From: Mycobacterium sp.
Lineage (GTDB): Bacteria > Actinomycetota > Actinomycetes > Mycobacteriales > Mycobacteriaceae
DNA length: 33,154 nucleotides
Assembly: GCA_022841565.1 (NCBI GenBank)
Contig: JALHRH010000019.1
Location: 1 to 33,154 of the forward strand
Reading direction: 5' to 3'
Position 1 is the stretch's first letter; each line of letters starts with the position of its first letter. The notes under the pieces are model-generated. The model saw only the letters and a program-made list of their open reading frames with translations, did no database searches and had not been told where the DNA came from. Below, piece by piece: positions 7,553 to 16,447 of the stretch. The translations under genes were made by a program, and so were the position numbers.

Positions 7553-9718
7553 TCAGTTGATCAGCGGGTCACGCGGCATGCCGAGAATCCGCTCGGCGAT
7601 CTGATTGCGGGTCACCTCGGAAGTGCCGCCAGCGATCGCCATGCCGCGCGCGCCCATCACCATCCGCCCGGCCAGCGCTGCGGGCCCGTCCAGCAGCGCG
7701 GTTTCCGGCCCCGCCAGCGCCGTCGAAATCGCGGCACCCTCGATCATGTGGTCGGCCAACTTCAGCTTGGTGACGTTGCCTTCCGGCCCCGGGCCCGCAC
7801 CCTCGACGCTGCGGGCCGCGCGGCGCAGGTTCAGCAGTCGCAGCGCGTTCTCCTCGGCCAAATAGCTTCCGACCCGAATCACCGCGCCGGCCAAGTGATC
7901 CGAGCGCCGCTGGGCCAGCTTGACCAGTTCGGTCGCCAGCCCTTCGTAGAACGAGCCACTGCCGCCGATGCTGACCCGCTCGTTGCCCAGCGTGGCGCGC
8001 GCTACCGTCCACCCGGAGTTGGGCGCACCGACCACGTCCTCGTCGGGAACGAACAGGTCGTTGAAGAACACCTCGTTGAATTCCGCACCACCGGTGATCT
8101 GGCGCAGCGGACGCACCTCGACTTCCGGGGCCTTCATGTCCACGATCACGGTGGTGATGCCGGCGTGCTTGGGCACGTTGGGGTCGGTACGCACGGTGGC
8201 CAGGCCACGCGCGCAGTACTGGGCCCCGCTGGTCCACACCTTCTGCCCATTGATCTTCCATCCGCCGTCCACCCGGGTGGCGCGGGTCTTGACCGACGCC
8301 GCATCCGAGCCGGCCTCGGGTTCGGAGAACAACTGGCACCAGATCTCGTCTTTGCGTAGCGCCTTCTCCACGAATCTTTCGATCTGCCAGGGTGTTCCGT
8401 GCTGGATCAAGGTGAGGATGACCCAGCCCGTAATCCCGTAGTCGGGGCGCTTGATCCCCGCCGCGCGGAACTCCTCCTCGATGACCAACTGCTCCACCGC
8501 GTCGGCGGCACGGCCCCACGGCTTGGGCCAGTGCGGCATCACGTAGCCCGTCTCGATCAGCTTGTCGCGCTGCGCCTCCTTGTTTAGGGCGGCGAGTTCG
8601 GCTGCGTCGGAGCGGATCTGGGCGCGCAGTTCCTCCGCCTCCGGTGGCAGGTCCAGGCTGTTCTCCCGGGCGGCGCCGGCCGCGGTGAGGTCGAAGACAT
8701 CGCGGGCCGGCGCGTCGCCGCCGAGTAGGGCCGACGTCACCAAGGCGCGGCGCAGATGCAGATGCGCGTCGTGCTCCCAGGTGAATCCGATGCCGCCGTG
8801 CACCTGGATGTTGAGCTCCGCATTGCGCGCGTATGCCGGGAACGCCAGCGTAGCGGCGACGGCCGATACGAGTCGGAATTGCGCTTCATCCTCCGACTCC
8901 GCCCGCGCGGCGTCCCACACGGCGGCGAGCGCGGATTCGGCGGCCACCAGCATGTTGGCGCAATGATGTTTCACCGCTTGAAAAGTGGCGATGGTCCGAC
9001 CGAACTGCCGGCGCACTTTGGCATACTCGACCGCCGACTCAACGCAGTCCGTCGCGCCGCCGACGGCCTCGGCGGCCAGCAGCGTCCGCGCCCGGGCCAG
9101 CGCCGACGCAGCAGCACCGGACAGGATGTCGTCGTCGGTCACCTGCACGTTCGCCAGACGAACACGTCCGGAGCGCCGGGTCGGATCGAGGTTCTCCGGC
9201 ACCTCTACGGAGATGCCTGCCCGTCCGCGGTCCACCACCAGCACGTCGGCACCGGCCGCGATCAACAGCAGGTCGGCCAACCCGGCACCGAGCACGATCC
9301 CGGCCTCGCCGTCGGCGACACCGCCGGAAACCCGCACGCCGCCAACCAAACCGACGCCGGCGGTGACCGTTCCGTCGATCAACCCCGGCAACAGCCGCGC
9401 CTGCTGACTGGGGGTGCCGTCATGGGCAATCGTCGCCGACGCGATTACCGTCGGCACGAAAGGCCCCGGCGCCACCGCACGCCCGAGTTCTTCAATCACC
9501 ACCACCAATTCGGGCAGTCCATAGCCAGACCCGCCATGCTCTTCGCCGATGTGCAGGCCGAGCCAGCCCAATTCGACGATGCCCTGCCAGAATCCGGGCC
9601 GCGGTTCCTCCGGCGCGTCAAGCAGTGACCGTGCCGCCCCCCGGGCCTTATGCGAGGTCAGGAACCCGCGGGCTACCTCGGCGAGTTCGCGATGGTCGTC
9701 GGTCAGTGCGATACCCAT
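7553..9718 (-). CDS. fadE22: Acyl-CoA dehydrogenase, fused two-module form (FadE22-like)
   Basis: 721 residues, about twice a standard acyl-CoA dehydrogenase and the same length I recall for M. tuberculosis FadE22 (Rv3061c). Module 1 (about 1-340) has LGWLGLHIGEEHGGSG near 50, a central beta domain, and QVHGGIGFTWEHDAHLHLRR near 310. Module 2 (about 350-715) has WCQLFSEPEAGSD, KINGQKVWTSGA, EVFFNDLFVPDEDVVG, LGNERVSIGG and IAGGTSEVTRNQIAERILG. FAD-dependent alpha,beta-dehydrogenation of an acyl-CoA thioester is expected. The usual second-module Glu of YEGTSE is replaced in AGGTSE, so one module may be structural. The ATG is preceded by GAGGAGGA. Its neighbours (SDR upstream, thiolase-like and DUF35 genes, GntR regulator) suggest a beta-oxidation-type set for an unknown acyl chain. 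Confidence 0.87.
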   Translation of the reverse strand: MGIALTDDHRELAEVARGFLTSHKARGAARSLLDAPEEPRPGFWQGIVELGWLGLHIGEEHGGSGYGLPELVVVIEELGRAVAPGPFVPTVIASATIAHDGTPSQQARLLPGLIDGTVTAGVGLVGGVRVSGGVADGEAGIVLGAGLADLLLIAAGADVLVVDRGRAGISVEVPENLDPTRRSGRVRLANVQVTDDDILSGAAASALARARTLLAAEAVGGATDCVESAVEYAKVRRQFGRTIATFQAVKHHCANMLVAAESALAAVWDAARAESEDEAQFRLVSAVAATLAFPAYARNAELNIQVHGGIGFTWEHDAHLHLRRALVTSALLGGDAPARDVFDLTAAGAARENSLDLPPEAEELRAQIRSDAAELAALNKEAQRDKLIETGYVMPHWPKPWGRAADAVEQLVIEEEFRAAGIKRPDYGITGWVILTLIQHGTPWQIERFVEKALRKDEIWCQLFSEPEAGSDAASVKTRATRVDGGWKINGQKVWTSGAQYCARGLATVRTDPNVPKHAGITTVIVDMKAPEVEVRPLRQITGGAEFNEVFFNDLFVPDEDVVGAPNSGWTVARATLGNERVSIGGSGSFYEGLATELVKLAQRRSDHLAGAVIRVGSYLAEENALRLLNLRRAARSVEGAGPGPEGNVTKLKLADHMIEGAAISTALAGPETALLDGPAALAGRMVMGARGMAIAGGTSEVTRNQIAERILGMPRDPLIN

Positions 9719-9754
9719 GCGGGTCCTCCTCGCGGCGGTGCTGATTACTTAAAA

Positions 9755-9760
9755 AGTGTA
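9755..9760 (-). promoter_or_regulatory. Probable -10 element of the fadE22-like gene
   Basis: Read on the minus strand, TACACT lies about 36 nt upstream of the fadE22 ATG, giving a leader of roughly 30 nt that includes the GAGGAGGA ribosome binding site. It is embedded in AGTGTACT (plus strand 9755-9762), the octamer also found at the thiolase/DUF35 divergent promoter. Confidence 0.4.
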
Positions 9761-9794
9761 CTCAATACCGCCCGCGGGCCGGCTCAACCGGGTT

Positions 9795-10562
9795 CTACTT
9801 GGGCGCGAACCGCTGCCCCGCGTCAAGCCGCAGGCATTGGCCGTTAAGCATCGGGTTGTCGACGATGGCGGCGACCAGTTTGGCGTACTCCTCGGGCCGC
9901 CCGAGGCGCTTGGGGAAGGCGGCGTCCTTGGTCAGGGCCGCGGCGAATTCGTCCGGGATGCCCTGGGTCAACCCGGTGGCAAACAGGCTCGGGGCGATCG
10001 CCAACACTCGAATCCCCAGCGACCCGAGGTCGCGGGCCATGGTCAGGCACATGCCCGCGATGCCGGCCTTGGCGGCGGTGTAGGCGACCTGCCCGATCTG
10101 ACCCTCGAACGCCGCGATGGACGCGGTGTTGATGATCACGCCGCGCTCGTCATCCTCGGGCTCGTTCTTGCTCATGTGCGCCGCGGCCAGGCGGCTGATG
10201 TTGAAGGTGGCGATCAGGTTGAGGTCGATGACGGACTGGAAGGATTCGAGATCATGCGGGCCGGATTTGGTCATGGTCCGCTTGGCGATGCCGCCGCCGG
10301 CGGTCGTCACCGTGACATGCAGGCCACCGAGATCGTCGACCGCGGCCTGCAGCGCCTGCTCGGTGCCGGCGAAGTCGGTCACGTCGACCGGATAGAACCT
10401 GCCGCCTCCCTTCTTCAAACCCGCTGCCACCGAGTTGCCGTCCGAACTCTCCCGGTCCAGGATCGCGACCTGGGCGCCCCGCTGGTGCAGAAGTTCGGCG
10501 CTGGCCCGTCCCATTCCCGAGGCGCCGCCGATCACGACGACCTTTTTCCCGCTGATCTCCAC
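9795..10562 (-). CDS. Short-chain dehydrogenase/reductase (3-hydroxyacyl-CoA dehydrogenase type II-like)
   Basis: 255 residues, the normal size for a classical SDR. The Rossmann nucleotide-binding motif GGASGMG is at residues 12-18, an acidic residue follows beta-2 (AILDRESS), which favours NAD(H), TTAGGG takes the place of NNAG, and the catalytic Ser is in NTASIAAF with Tyr161/Lys165 (YTAAK). The C-terminus QCLRLDAGQRFAPK is typical of HSD10-like enzymes, which oxidise 3-hydroxyacyl-CoA or hydroxysteroids. The start GTG at 10562 has GGAGG only 4 nt upstream. The fadE22-like gene follows on the same strand after 76 nt, a space that holds a separate promoter-like element. Substrate is not predictable from the sequence. 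Confidence 0.85.
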   Translation of the reverse strand: MEISGKKVVVIGGASGMGRASAELLHQRGAQVAILDRESSDGNSVAAGLKKGGGRFYPVDVTDFAGTEQALQAAVDDLGGLHVTVTTAGGGIAKRTMTKSGPHDLESFQSVIDLNLIATFNISRLAAAHMSKNEPEDDERGVIINTASIAAFEGQIGQVAYTAAKAGIAGMCLTMARDLGSLGIRVLAIAPSLFATGLTQGIPDEFAAALTKDAAFPKRLGRPEEYAKLVAAIVDNPMLNGQCLRLDAGQRFAPK

Positions 10563-10673
10563 CCGACCTCCAATATTTGGGTTGTCACATCGCCTGCAAT
10601 GTGTAACGCTAACCCGTCACGGTAGCGGGTCCGGTTCGATGCCTTGTCACCGAGCCGTGCCAAGCTCGAAGCC

Positions 10674-12197
10674 GTGCTCCTTCTCGACGTAGCAAGCACC
10701 TCGGTTAATGTGGGCGCGACCTCGTCGCGACTGTCCAAGGTCGCTCACATCGCCGACCTTTTGTGCCGCGCCGCGGCCGATCCCGAGCTGGTCGCGACGG
10801 TGGTGTCGTGGCTTTCCGGTGAGCTGCGCCAACGCCAGATCGGCGTCGGTTGGGCCTCGTTGCGGTCCCTTCCGTCGCCCGCCTCGGACCCGACGCTGAC
10901 CGTGGGCCAGGTGGATGCGATCTTTACCGAGATCGGCGCCGTCTCGGGCAAGGGGTCTCAGACGCGGCGCGCCGCCCTGGTCGCCGGACTGTTCGCCGCG
11001 GCGACCGATACCGAGCAGACCTTCCTGGTTCGGCTGCTCGGTGGCGAGCTGCGCCAGGGCGCGCTGGTCGGCATCATGACCGACGCCGTGTCCAAAGCCG
11101 CCGGGCTTCCCGCTCCGGCGGTGCAGCGGGCGGCGATGCTGGGCGGCGACCTGCCGGCGGTCGCGGCGGCGGCGTTGACCGGCGGATCGCTGGACGCTTT
11201 CACGCTGCAGGTCGGCCGGCCGGTCGGCCCGATGCTGGCGCAGACCGCGACCGATGTCGCGAGCGCACTCGAACGACACGACGGCACAACGATTTTCGAA
11301 GCGAAGCTGGACGGCGCGCGGGTGCAGATCCACCGCCGCGGCGAGGACGTCACCGTCTACACCCGCAGCCTCGACGACGTCACCGCGCGGCTGCCCGAGG
11401 TGGTGGAGGCCACGCTGGCGCTGCCGGTGACCGACCTGATCGCCGACGGCGAGGCGATCGCGTTGCGGCCGGACCGCCGTCCGCACCGCTTTCAGGTCAC
11501 CGCGTCCCGGTTTGGGCGATCCGTGGACGTCGCGGCCGCGCTTGCCGCACAAAAACTTTCGGCGTTCTTCTTCGACATCTTGCATCGCGACGGCGCCGAT
11601 CTGTTGGATGCGCCCACCACCGACCGGCTGGCCGCACTGGACGAACTGGTCCCCGCGGACCAACGGATCGACCGGCTGGTCACCTCCGACGCGGCGCAGG
11701 CGGCCGCCTTTCTGGACGCGACTCTCGCCGCGGGTCACGAAGGGGTGATGGCCAAGGCGCCCGGCGCGCCGTACCAAGCCGGACGCCGTGGGGCGGGCTG
11801 GTTGAAGGTCAAGCCGGTACACACCCTCGATCTGGTGGTGCTCGCCGTCGAATGGGGCTCGGGACGTCGGCGCGGGAAGCTGTCGAACATCCATCTCGGC
11901 GCGCGTGATCCCGGCTCCGGCGGGTTCGTGATGGTGGGCAAAACCTTCAAAGGAATGACCGACACCATGCTGGAGTGGCAGACCCAACGGTTCACCGAGT
12001 TGGCCGTGGACGGCACAGACGCGTATGTCGTACGCGTCAGACCCGAGCAGGTGGTCGAGATCGCCCTGGACGGAGTTCAGGGGTCGAGCCGCTACCCCGG
12101 CGGCGTGGCACTGCGGTTTGCCCGCGTGGTGCGTTACCGCGATGACAAGAGCCCCGCCGAAGCTGACACCATCGACGCGGTGCGCGCCATGTACTAA
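10674..12197 (+). CDS. ligB: ATP-dependent DNA ligase LigB
   Basis: 507 residues from GTG at 10674, the same length I recall for M. tuberculosis LigB (Rv3062). An N-terminal DNA-binding domain (residues about 1-180, with [12 protein letters not shown] and [12 protein letters not shown]) precedes the nucleotidyltransferase domain. Motif I is KLDGAR with the AMP-accepting Lys211. [24 protein letters not shown] and [10 protein letters not shown] follow, then [13 protein letters not shown] and [13 protein letters not shown] (motifs IV-V). The OB domain includes SNIHLGARD and [10 protein letters not shown]. It seals nicks using ATP and is non-essential beside the NAD-dependent LigA in mycobacteria. 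A longer in-frame start at 10644 adds 10 residues with no ribosome binding site. It is divergent from the SDR gene and followed by cstA on the same strand. Confidence 0.93.
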   Translation: MLLLDVASTSVNVGATSSRLSKVAHIADLLCRAAADPELVATVVSWLSGELRQRQIGVGWASLRSLPSPASDPTLTVGQVDAIFTEIGAVSGKGSQTRRAALVAGLFAAATDTEQTFLVRLLGGELRQGALVGIMTDAVSKAAGLPAPAVQRAAMLGGDLPAVAAAALTGGSLDAFTLQVGRPVGPMLAQTATDVASALERHDGTTIFEAKLDGARVQIHRRGEDVTVYTRSLDDVTARLPEVVEATLALPVTDLIADGEAIALRPDRRPHRFQVTASRFGRSVDVAAALAAQKLSAFFFDILHRDGADLLDAPTTDRLAALDELVPADQRIDRLVTSDAAQAAAFLDATLAAGHEGVMAKAPGAPYQAGRRGAGWLKVKPVHTLDLVVLAVEWGSGRRRGKLSNIHLGARDPGSGGFVMVGKTFKGMTDTMLEWQTQRFTELAVDGTDAYVVRVRPEQVVEIALDGVQGSSRYPGGVALRFARVVRYRDDKSPAEADTIDAVRAMY

Positions 12198-12247
12198 TCC
12201 CGCGCCGAGCGTGCTTGACACGACACGACACGCGGGTCGGGCGTCGG

Positions 12248-12253
12248 TAGATT
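12248..12253 (+). promoter_or_regulatory. Probable -10 element of cstA
   Basis: TAGATT (TANNNT) would start transcription near 12260, giving a leader of about 28 nt that contains AAGGGAGG (12276-12283) upstream of GTG 12288. Confidence 0.4.
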
Positions 12254-12287
12254 CACACTCGCTATGGGGCACGGGAAGGGAGGTTGG

Positions 12288-14552
12288 GTGCAACGCGACA
12301 TCAGCTACGTCCGCACCGAGCCCGACCTGCCACCCGTCGCCGTCGTCGACCGCTCCCCGATCACCCTCCGGCACCGGATCTTCTTCGGCCTCATCGCGGT
12401 GATCGGCGCCACCGCCTGGTCGATCGTCGCGTTCGTCCGGGGCGAAACGGTGAACGCGGTCTGGTTGGTTGTCGCCGCAATCTGCACCTACCTCATCGCT
12501 TACCGGTTCTATGCGCGGTTCATCGAGGCCAAGATCGTCGGCCCCCGCGACGACCTCGCCACGCCGGCCGAAATCCTGGACGACGGCACCGACTACGTGC
12601 CAACCGACCGGCGGGTGGTGTTCGGCCATCACTTCGCCGCGATCGCGGGTGCCGGTCCGCTCGTCGGGCCGGTTCTGGCCGCGCAGATGGGTTACCTGCC
12701 GAGCGCGATCTGGATCGTGGTTGGTGCGGTGCTCGCCGGGGGCGTCCAGGACTACTTGGTGCTCTGGATGTCCACGCGCCGACGCGGCCGGTCGCTAGGT
12801 CAGATGGTTCGCGACGAACTCGGCGCGGCCGCCGGCACAGTGGCGCTCATCGGGATCCCGGTCATCATCACGATCGTCATAGCGGTGCTCGCGCTGGTGG
12901 TGGTCCGCGCCCTCGCGCAGAGCCCATGGGGGGTGTTCTCGATCGCAATGACCATCCCCATCGCACTCTTCATGGGCGTCTATCTGCGGTTCCTGCGCCC
13001 CGGACGAGTATCCGAAGTGTCGGCGATTGGCTGCGCACTACTGCTGCTGGCGGTGATATCCGGCGATTGGGTGGCCCATACGCGTTGGGGCGCAGCGTGG
13101 TTCAACCTGTCACCGGTCACCTTGACTTGGCTACTGATCGGGTACGGGTTCGCGGCATCGGTGCTACCGGTGTGGCTGTTGCTGGCGCCGCGCGACTACC
13201 TCTCCACCTTCATGAAGGTCGGCACCATCGCCCTGCTGGCAATCAGCGTCTGCGTGGTAAGGCCGGTCATCGAGGCGCCGGCTGTATCACACTTCGCCGG
13301 CCGCGGCGACGGGCCGGTGTTCGCCGGATCGCTGTTTCCGTTTCTCTTCATCACCATCGCCTGCGGCGCCCTGTCCGGCTTCCACGCACTGATTTCATCC
13401 GGGACGACGCCGAAAATGCTGGAGAAGGAAGGACAGATGCGCCTGATCGGCTACGGCGGCATGCTCACCGAGTCGTTCGTCGCCGTCATGGCGCTGATCA
13501 CCGCCACCATTCTCGATCAGCACCTGTACTTCACCCTCAACGCACCAGCGGCACTGACGGGCGAAACGGCCGCAACCGCAGCACAATACGTCAACGGGCT
13601 CGGATTACCGGGAACACCGGCGACCGCAGAGCAGATCAGGCAGGCCGCGGACACCGTCGGTGAGCAGAGCATCGTCTCGCGCACCGGCGGGGCACCCACC
13701 CTGGCCTTCGGAATTTCGGAGATGTTGGGCCGGATGTTCGGCGGCACCGGTCTCAAAGCCTTCTGGTACCACTTCGCGATCATGTTCGAAGCGCTGTTCA
13801 TCCTGACGACGGTCGACGCGGGCACCAGGGCCGCACGTTTCATGGTCTCCGACGCGCTGGGCAATGTGGGCGGGCCGCTGCGCCGGTTCCGCAATCCCGC
13901 GTGGCGCCCGGGGGCGTGGGTGTGCGGCGTGGTGGTGGTCGCGGCGTGGGGCAGCATGCTGCTACTCGGGGTGACCGACCCACTGGGCGGCATCAACTCG
14001 CTGTTCCCGCTGTTCGGCATTGCCAACCAACTGCTGGCCGCAATTTCGCTGACCATCGTCACGGTCATCGTGATCAAGCAGGGACGAGTCAAATACGTCT
14101 GGATTCCGGGTATTCCGCTGCTCTGGGATCTAACCGTCACGCTGACTGCGTCGTGGCAGAAGATCTTCTCGGCAGACCCGAGGGTCGGTTACTGGACGCA
14201 ATACTTCCAATACTCCGCGGCCAGGCAGGCAGGTAAGACATCATTCGGCTCGGCGTCCGGCCCCGATCAGCTCGCCGACGTCATCCGAAACGCCCTCGTG
14301 CAGGGTACCCTGTCGGTCGTCTTCGCCACGGCGGTCCTCGTGGTTTTCGTCGCCGGAGTTGTCATGGCGGTCAAGATCATTCGCGGTGCCGGGCGCCCAC
14401 TCACCGAGGACGAATCGGTGCCGTCGAAGCTGTTCGCCCCGGTCGGTCTGATTCCCACCGCCGCGGAGCGAGAGGTGCAACGGCGGTGGGATGCGTTGTC
14501 GTCGGCGGCGAACAGCGCACCGGATGGTGAGATAGTCAGGCATTCCAACTAG
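12288..14552 (+). CDS. cstA: Carbon starvation protein CstA (peptide/pyruvate transporter family)
   Basis: 754 residues from GTG 12288, which has AAGGGAGG 4 nt upstream; an ATG at 12264 would add 8 residues without a ribosome binding site. The integral membrane protein has about 16 hydrophobic helices. CstA-family hallmarks are FYARFIEAKIV, DYVPTDRRVVFGHHFAAIAG near residue 105, GPLVGPVLAAQMGYLP, GGVQDYLVLW, CGALSGFHALISSGTTPK, TTVDAGTRAARFM and NSLFPLFGIANQLLAA. CstA proteins take up peptides or pyruvate under carbon limitation. The C-terminal cytosolic tail ends near EIVRHSN. Synteny with ligB matches Rv3062-Rv3063 of M. tuberculosis as I recall it. In this window the next gene is an Hsp70-like gene rather than the DoxX gene, so material has been inserted here or lost there. 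Confidence 0.9.
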   Translation: MQRDISYVRTEPDLPPVAVVDRSPITLRHRIFFGLIAVIGATAWSIVAFVRGETVNAVWLVVAAICTYLIAYRFYARFIEAKIVGPRDDLATPAEILDDGTDYVPTDRRVVFGHHFAAIAGAGPLVGPVLAAQMGYLPSAIWIVVGAVLAGGVQDYLVLWMSTRRRGRSLGQMVRDELGAAAGTVALIGIPVIITIVIAVLALVVVRALAQSPWGVFSIAMTIPIALFMGVYLRFLRPGRVSEVSAIGCALLLLAVISGDWVAHTRWGAAWFNLSPVTLTWLLIGYGFAASVLPVWLLLAPRDYLSTFMKVGTIALLAISVCVVRPVIEAPAVSHFAGRGDGPVFAGSLFPFLFITIACGALSGFHALISSGTTPKMLEKEGQMRLIGYGGMLTESFVAVMALITATILDQHLYFTLNAPAALTGETAATAAQYVNGLGLPGTPATAEQIRQAADTVGEQSIVSRTGGAPTLAFGISEMLGRMFGGTGLKAFWYHFAIMFEALFILTTVDAGTRAARFMVSDALGNVGGPLRRFRNPAWRPGAWVCGVVVVAAWGSMLLLGVTDPLGGINSLFPLFGIANQLLAAISLTIVTVIVIKQGRVKYVWIPGIPLLWDLTVTLTASWQKIFSADPRVGYWTQYFQYSAARQAGKTSFGSASGPDQLADVIRNALVQGTLSVVFATAVLVVFVAGVVMAVKIIRGAGRPLTEDESVPSKLFAPVGLIPTAAEREVQRRWDALSSAANSAPDGEIVRHSN

Positions 14553-14706
14553 TCAAATCCTGCGGGGGATTCCGTTGTGCGCAGCAGATGGTGTAGCGCT
14601 CGATCGACGTCGTGTGGTTTTCCGGCCAGAGATGCAGCTCAAAGGGCGCTTGCCACACCCGGTGTGCGCGGGATCCTGAAGTGGCCGCCACTGAGGCTGA
14701 ATGTCG

Positions 14707-14723
14707 ACAGGATCTGATCCTGT
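14707..14723. promoter_or_regulatory. Interrupted palindrome upstream of the Hsp70-like gene
   Basis: ACAGGATCTGATCCTGT has perfect 8-nt arms around one central base. It lies 37 nt upstream of the TAGAAT -10 element, the region where an operator or activator site would act. No known binding protein is recognised. Confidence 0.45.
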
Positions 14724-14760
14724 TGCTGCTCGATCGGATGGTGAGGTCTCGGTGACCCCC

Positions 14761-14766
14761 TAGAAT
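14761..14766 (+). promoter_or_regulatory. -10 element of a probable leaderless promoter
   Basis: TAGAAT is followed by 8 nt and then ATG at 14775. There is no ribosome binding site, so transcription probably starts at or within two bases of the start codon. Confidence 0.5.
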
Positions 14767-14774
14767 TGTGCGGA

Positions 14775-16325
14775 ATGAGAGTCGGTATCGACTTCGGCAC
14801 CACCCACACCGTCGTCGCGGTCGTCGATCGCGGCAATTATCCGGTCGTCGCCTTCGACGGCGTCGACGCATGGCCGTCGGTGATTGCCGCGAACATGGAC
14901 GGCGAGTTGCGCTTCGGTTTGGATGCCGCGACCGTCCGCCACGAACCGGGCTGGGAGGTGCTCAGGTCGTTCAAGCGCCTGCTCAGCGACGCCGGTCCAC
15001 AGACCACAGTGCAACTGGCCGACCGCGAATACCGATTGGCTGACCTGCTCACCGGCTTTCTGGCACAACTCAAGGGCGATCTGGTTCAGCGCTCGAACGC
15101 CGACGCAACCAGCGATGAGGCCATTGAGGCCGCGATCAGCGTGCCTGCGAATTCCTCTAGCGCTCAACGCTTCATGACGCTGGACGCCTTCGGCGCGGCA
15201 GGCTTTGAGGTGGTCGCGCTGTTGAATGAGCCGTCGGCCGCGGGACTGGAATACGCCCATCGATACCGCGCCACGATCACCGCCAAACGTGAGTACGTGC
15301 TGATTTACGACCTGGGCGGCGGCACTTTCGACGCATCCCTGTTGAAGATGGCCGGGCACGTCAACGAAGTCGTGGTCAGCGAGGGAATCCAACGGCTGGG
15401 CGGCGACGATTTCGACGACGCGATCGCCCAATTGGTGCTCGCCGACTCGGAGCTGCCGAAGCTGGACGGCGCCACCTACGAGCTCTTGCTCGAAGAATGT
15501 GCCGCACGAAAAGAAGCCATAGGGGCCCAGACACGACGGTTCCTGGTGGATCTCACTGTGGTCGACGGCGTCGAACGGCCTCCGTATTCGTGTCCGATCG
15601 ACGATGTCTACGCGGCATGTGCACCGCTCGTCGACAAGACCACCGAGCTGCTGTCGCGGGTCCTGCACGACCCGGTGGGCGACGGCAGGGACGTCCCTTG
15701 GTCGGAGGTGGCCGGCATCTACGTGGTGGGTGGCGCGGGTGGCTTTCCCCTGGTCTCCCGCATGCTGCGGGCAAAATTCGGCGACAAGCGGGTCAAGCGC
15801 TCCCCGCACCCGTTTGCCGCGACGGCCATCGGTCTTGCAGTCTTCCTCGATACTGAGTCGGGTTTCGTTCTATCCGAACGGTTTTCACGGCATTTCGGAG
15901 TGTTTCGGGAAGCGCACGCCGGTACCGACGTGGTCTTCGACCCGATCGTGCCCAAAGACGCCGCCCTTCCTGCGGACGGACGCAGCCCGTTGGTTGTCAG
16001 CCGAAAGTACCGAGCGGCGCATAACATCGGACACTTCCGGTTTGTGGAATGCAGTCGCCTGGTCAACGGGCGCCCCGATGGCGACGTGACGCCGTACGAT
16101 CCGGTCCTGTTCCCATTCGATCCGACCCTGCGCGACCGTGACGATCTGCGGCGCCAACCGGTGGGCCGCTGGCGGGAAGGACCAGACGTCGAGGAGATCT
16201 ACACCGTGGGGCCCACCGGCGCGGTAGAAGTGACCCTCACCACCGAGTCGACCGGCATCCAGCGCACCTTCCGGCTGGAACGACGCTCCCGGAAGGGGCT
16301 GGAACCCGGCCCCGCACCTTCCTGA
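14775..16325 (+). CDS. Hsp70-family ATPase lacking the canonical substrate-binding domain
   Basis: 516 residues beginning MRVGIDFGTTHTVVAVVD. The actin-fold nucleotide-binding domain is complete: phosphate 1 motif GIDFGTTHT at 4-12, AAISVPANSSSAQR near 128, LNEPSAAGLEYA near 150, phosphate 2 motif YDLGGGTFDASLL near 180, GGDDFDDAIA near 212 and adenosine motif IYVVGGAGGFPLVSRML near 318. After about residue 370 the chain does not resemble the DnaK beta-sandwich/lid. Instead, about 145 residues contain beta-rich segments (VEVTLTTESTG near the C-terminus). It is therefore an Hsp70-like ATPase with an unknown client domain, distinct from DnaK. No DnaJ or GrpE gene is nearby; the next gene is a convergent MspA-type porin. 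A GTG 9 nt upstream overlaps the promoter and is less likely. Confidence 0.82.
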   Translation: MRVGIDFGTTHTVVAVVDRGNYPVVAFDGVDAWPSVIAANMDGELRFGLDAATVRHEPGWEVLRSFKRLLSDAGPQTTVQLADREYRLADLLTGFLAQLKGDLVQRSNADATSDEAIEAAISVPANSSSAQRFMTLDAFGAAGFEVVALLNEPSAAGLEYAHRYRATITAKREYVLIYDLGGGTFDASLLKMAGHVNEVVVSEGIQRLGGDDFDDAIAQLVLADSELPKLDGATYELLLEECAARKEAIGAQTRRFLVDLTVVDGVERPPYSCPIDDVYAACAPLVDKTTELLSRVLHDPVGDGRDVPWSEVAGIYVVGGAGGFPLVSRMLRAKFGDKRVKRSPHPFAATAIGLAVFLDTESGFVLSERFSRHFGVFREAHAGTDVVFDPIVPKDAALPADGRSPLVVSRKYRAAHNIGHFRFVECSRLVNGRPDGDVTPYDPVLFPFDPTLRDRDDLRRQPVGRWREGPDVEEIYTVGPTGAVEVTLTTESTGIQRTFRLERRSRKGLEPGPAPS

Positions 16326-16447
16326 CGTCATGCGAAGCACTTTTTCGCGGCAGCTGACCAAGCTGCGCCCGTGCGCCAGTCCCCGAGTTCGTTACTCGCG
16401 GACGCCTCGACGACACGACAGCACAGGTTGATTCCGTGGTCAACGCC

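Noticed and set aside
12199-12236. CCCGCG / CGCGGG arms after ligB with ACGAC repeats
   Set aside because: The loop is long (26 nt) and no T-tract follows; in GC-rich DNA such short arms arise readily by chance.
10647-12632. Long minus-strand open frame opposite ligB
   Set aside because: It is the GC-rich antisense shadow of ligB; composition is His/Arg/Gly-rich without any family motif, while ligB motifs on the plus strand are complete.
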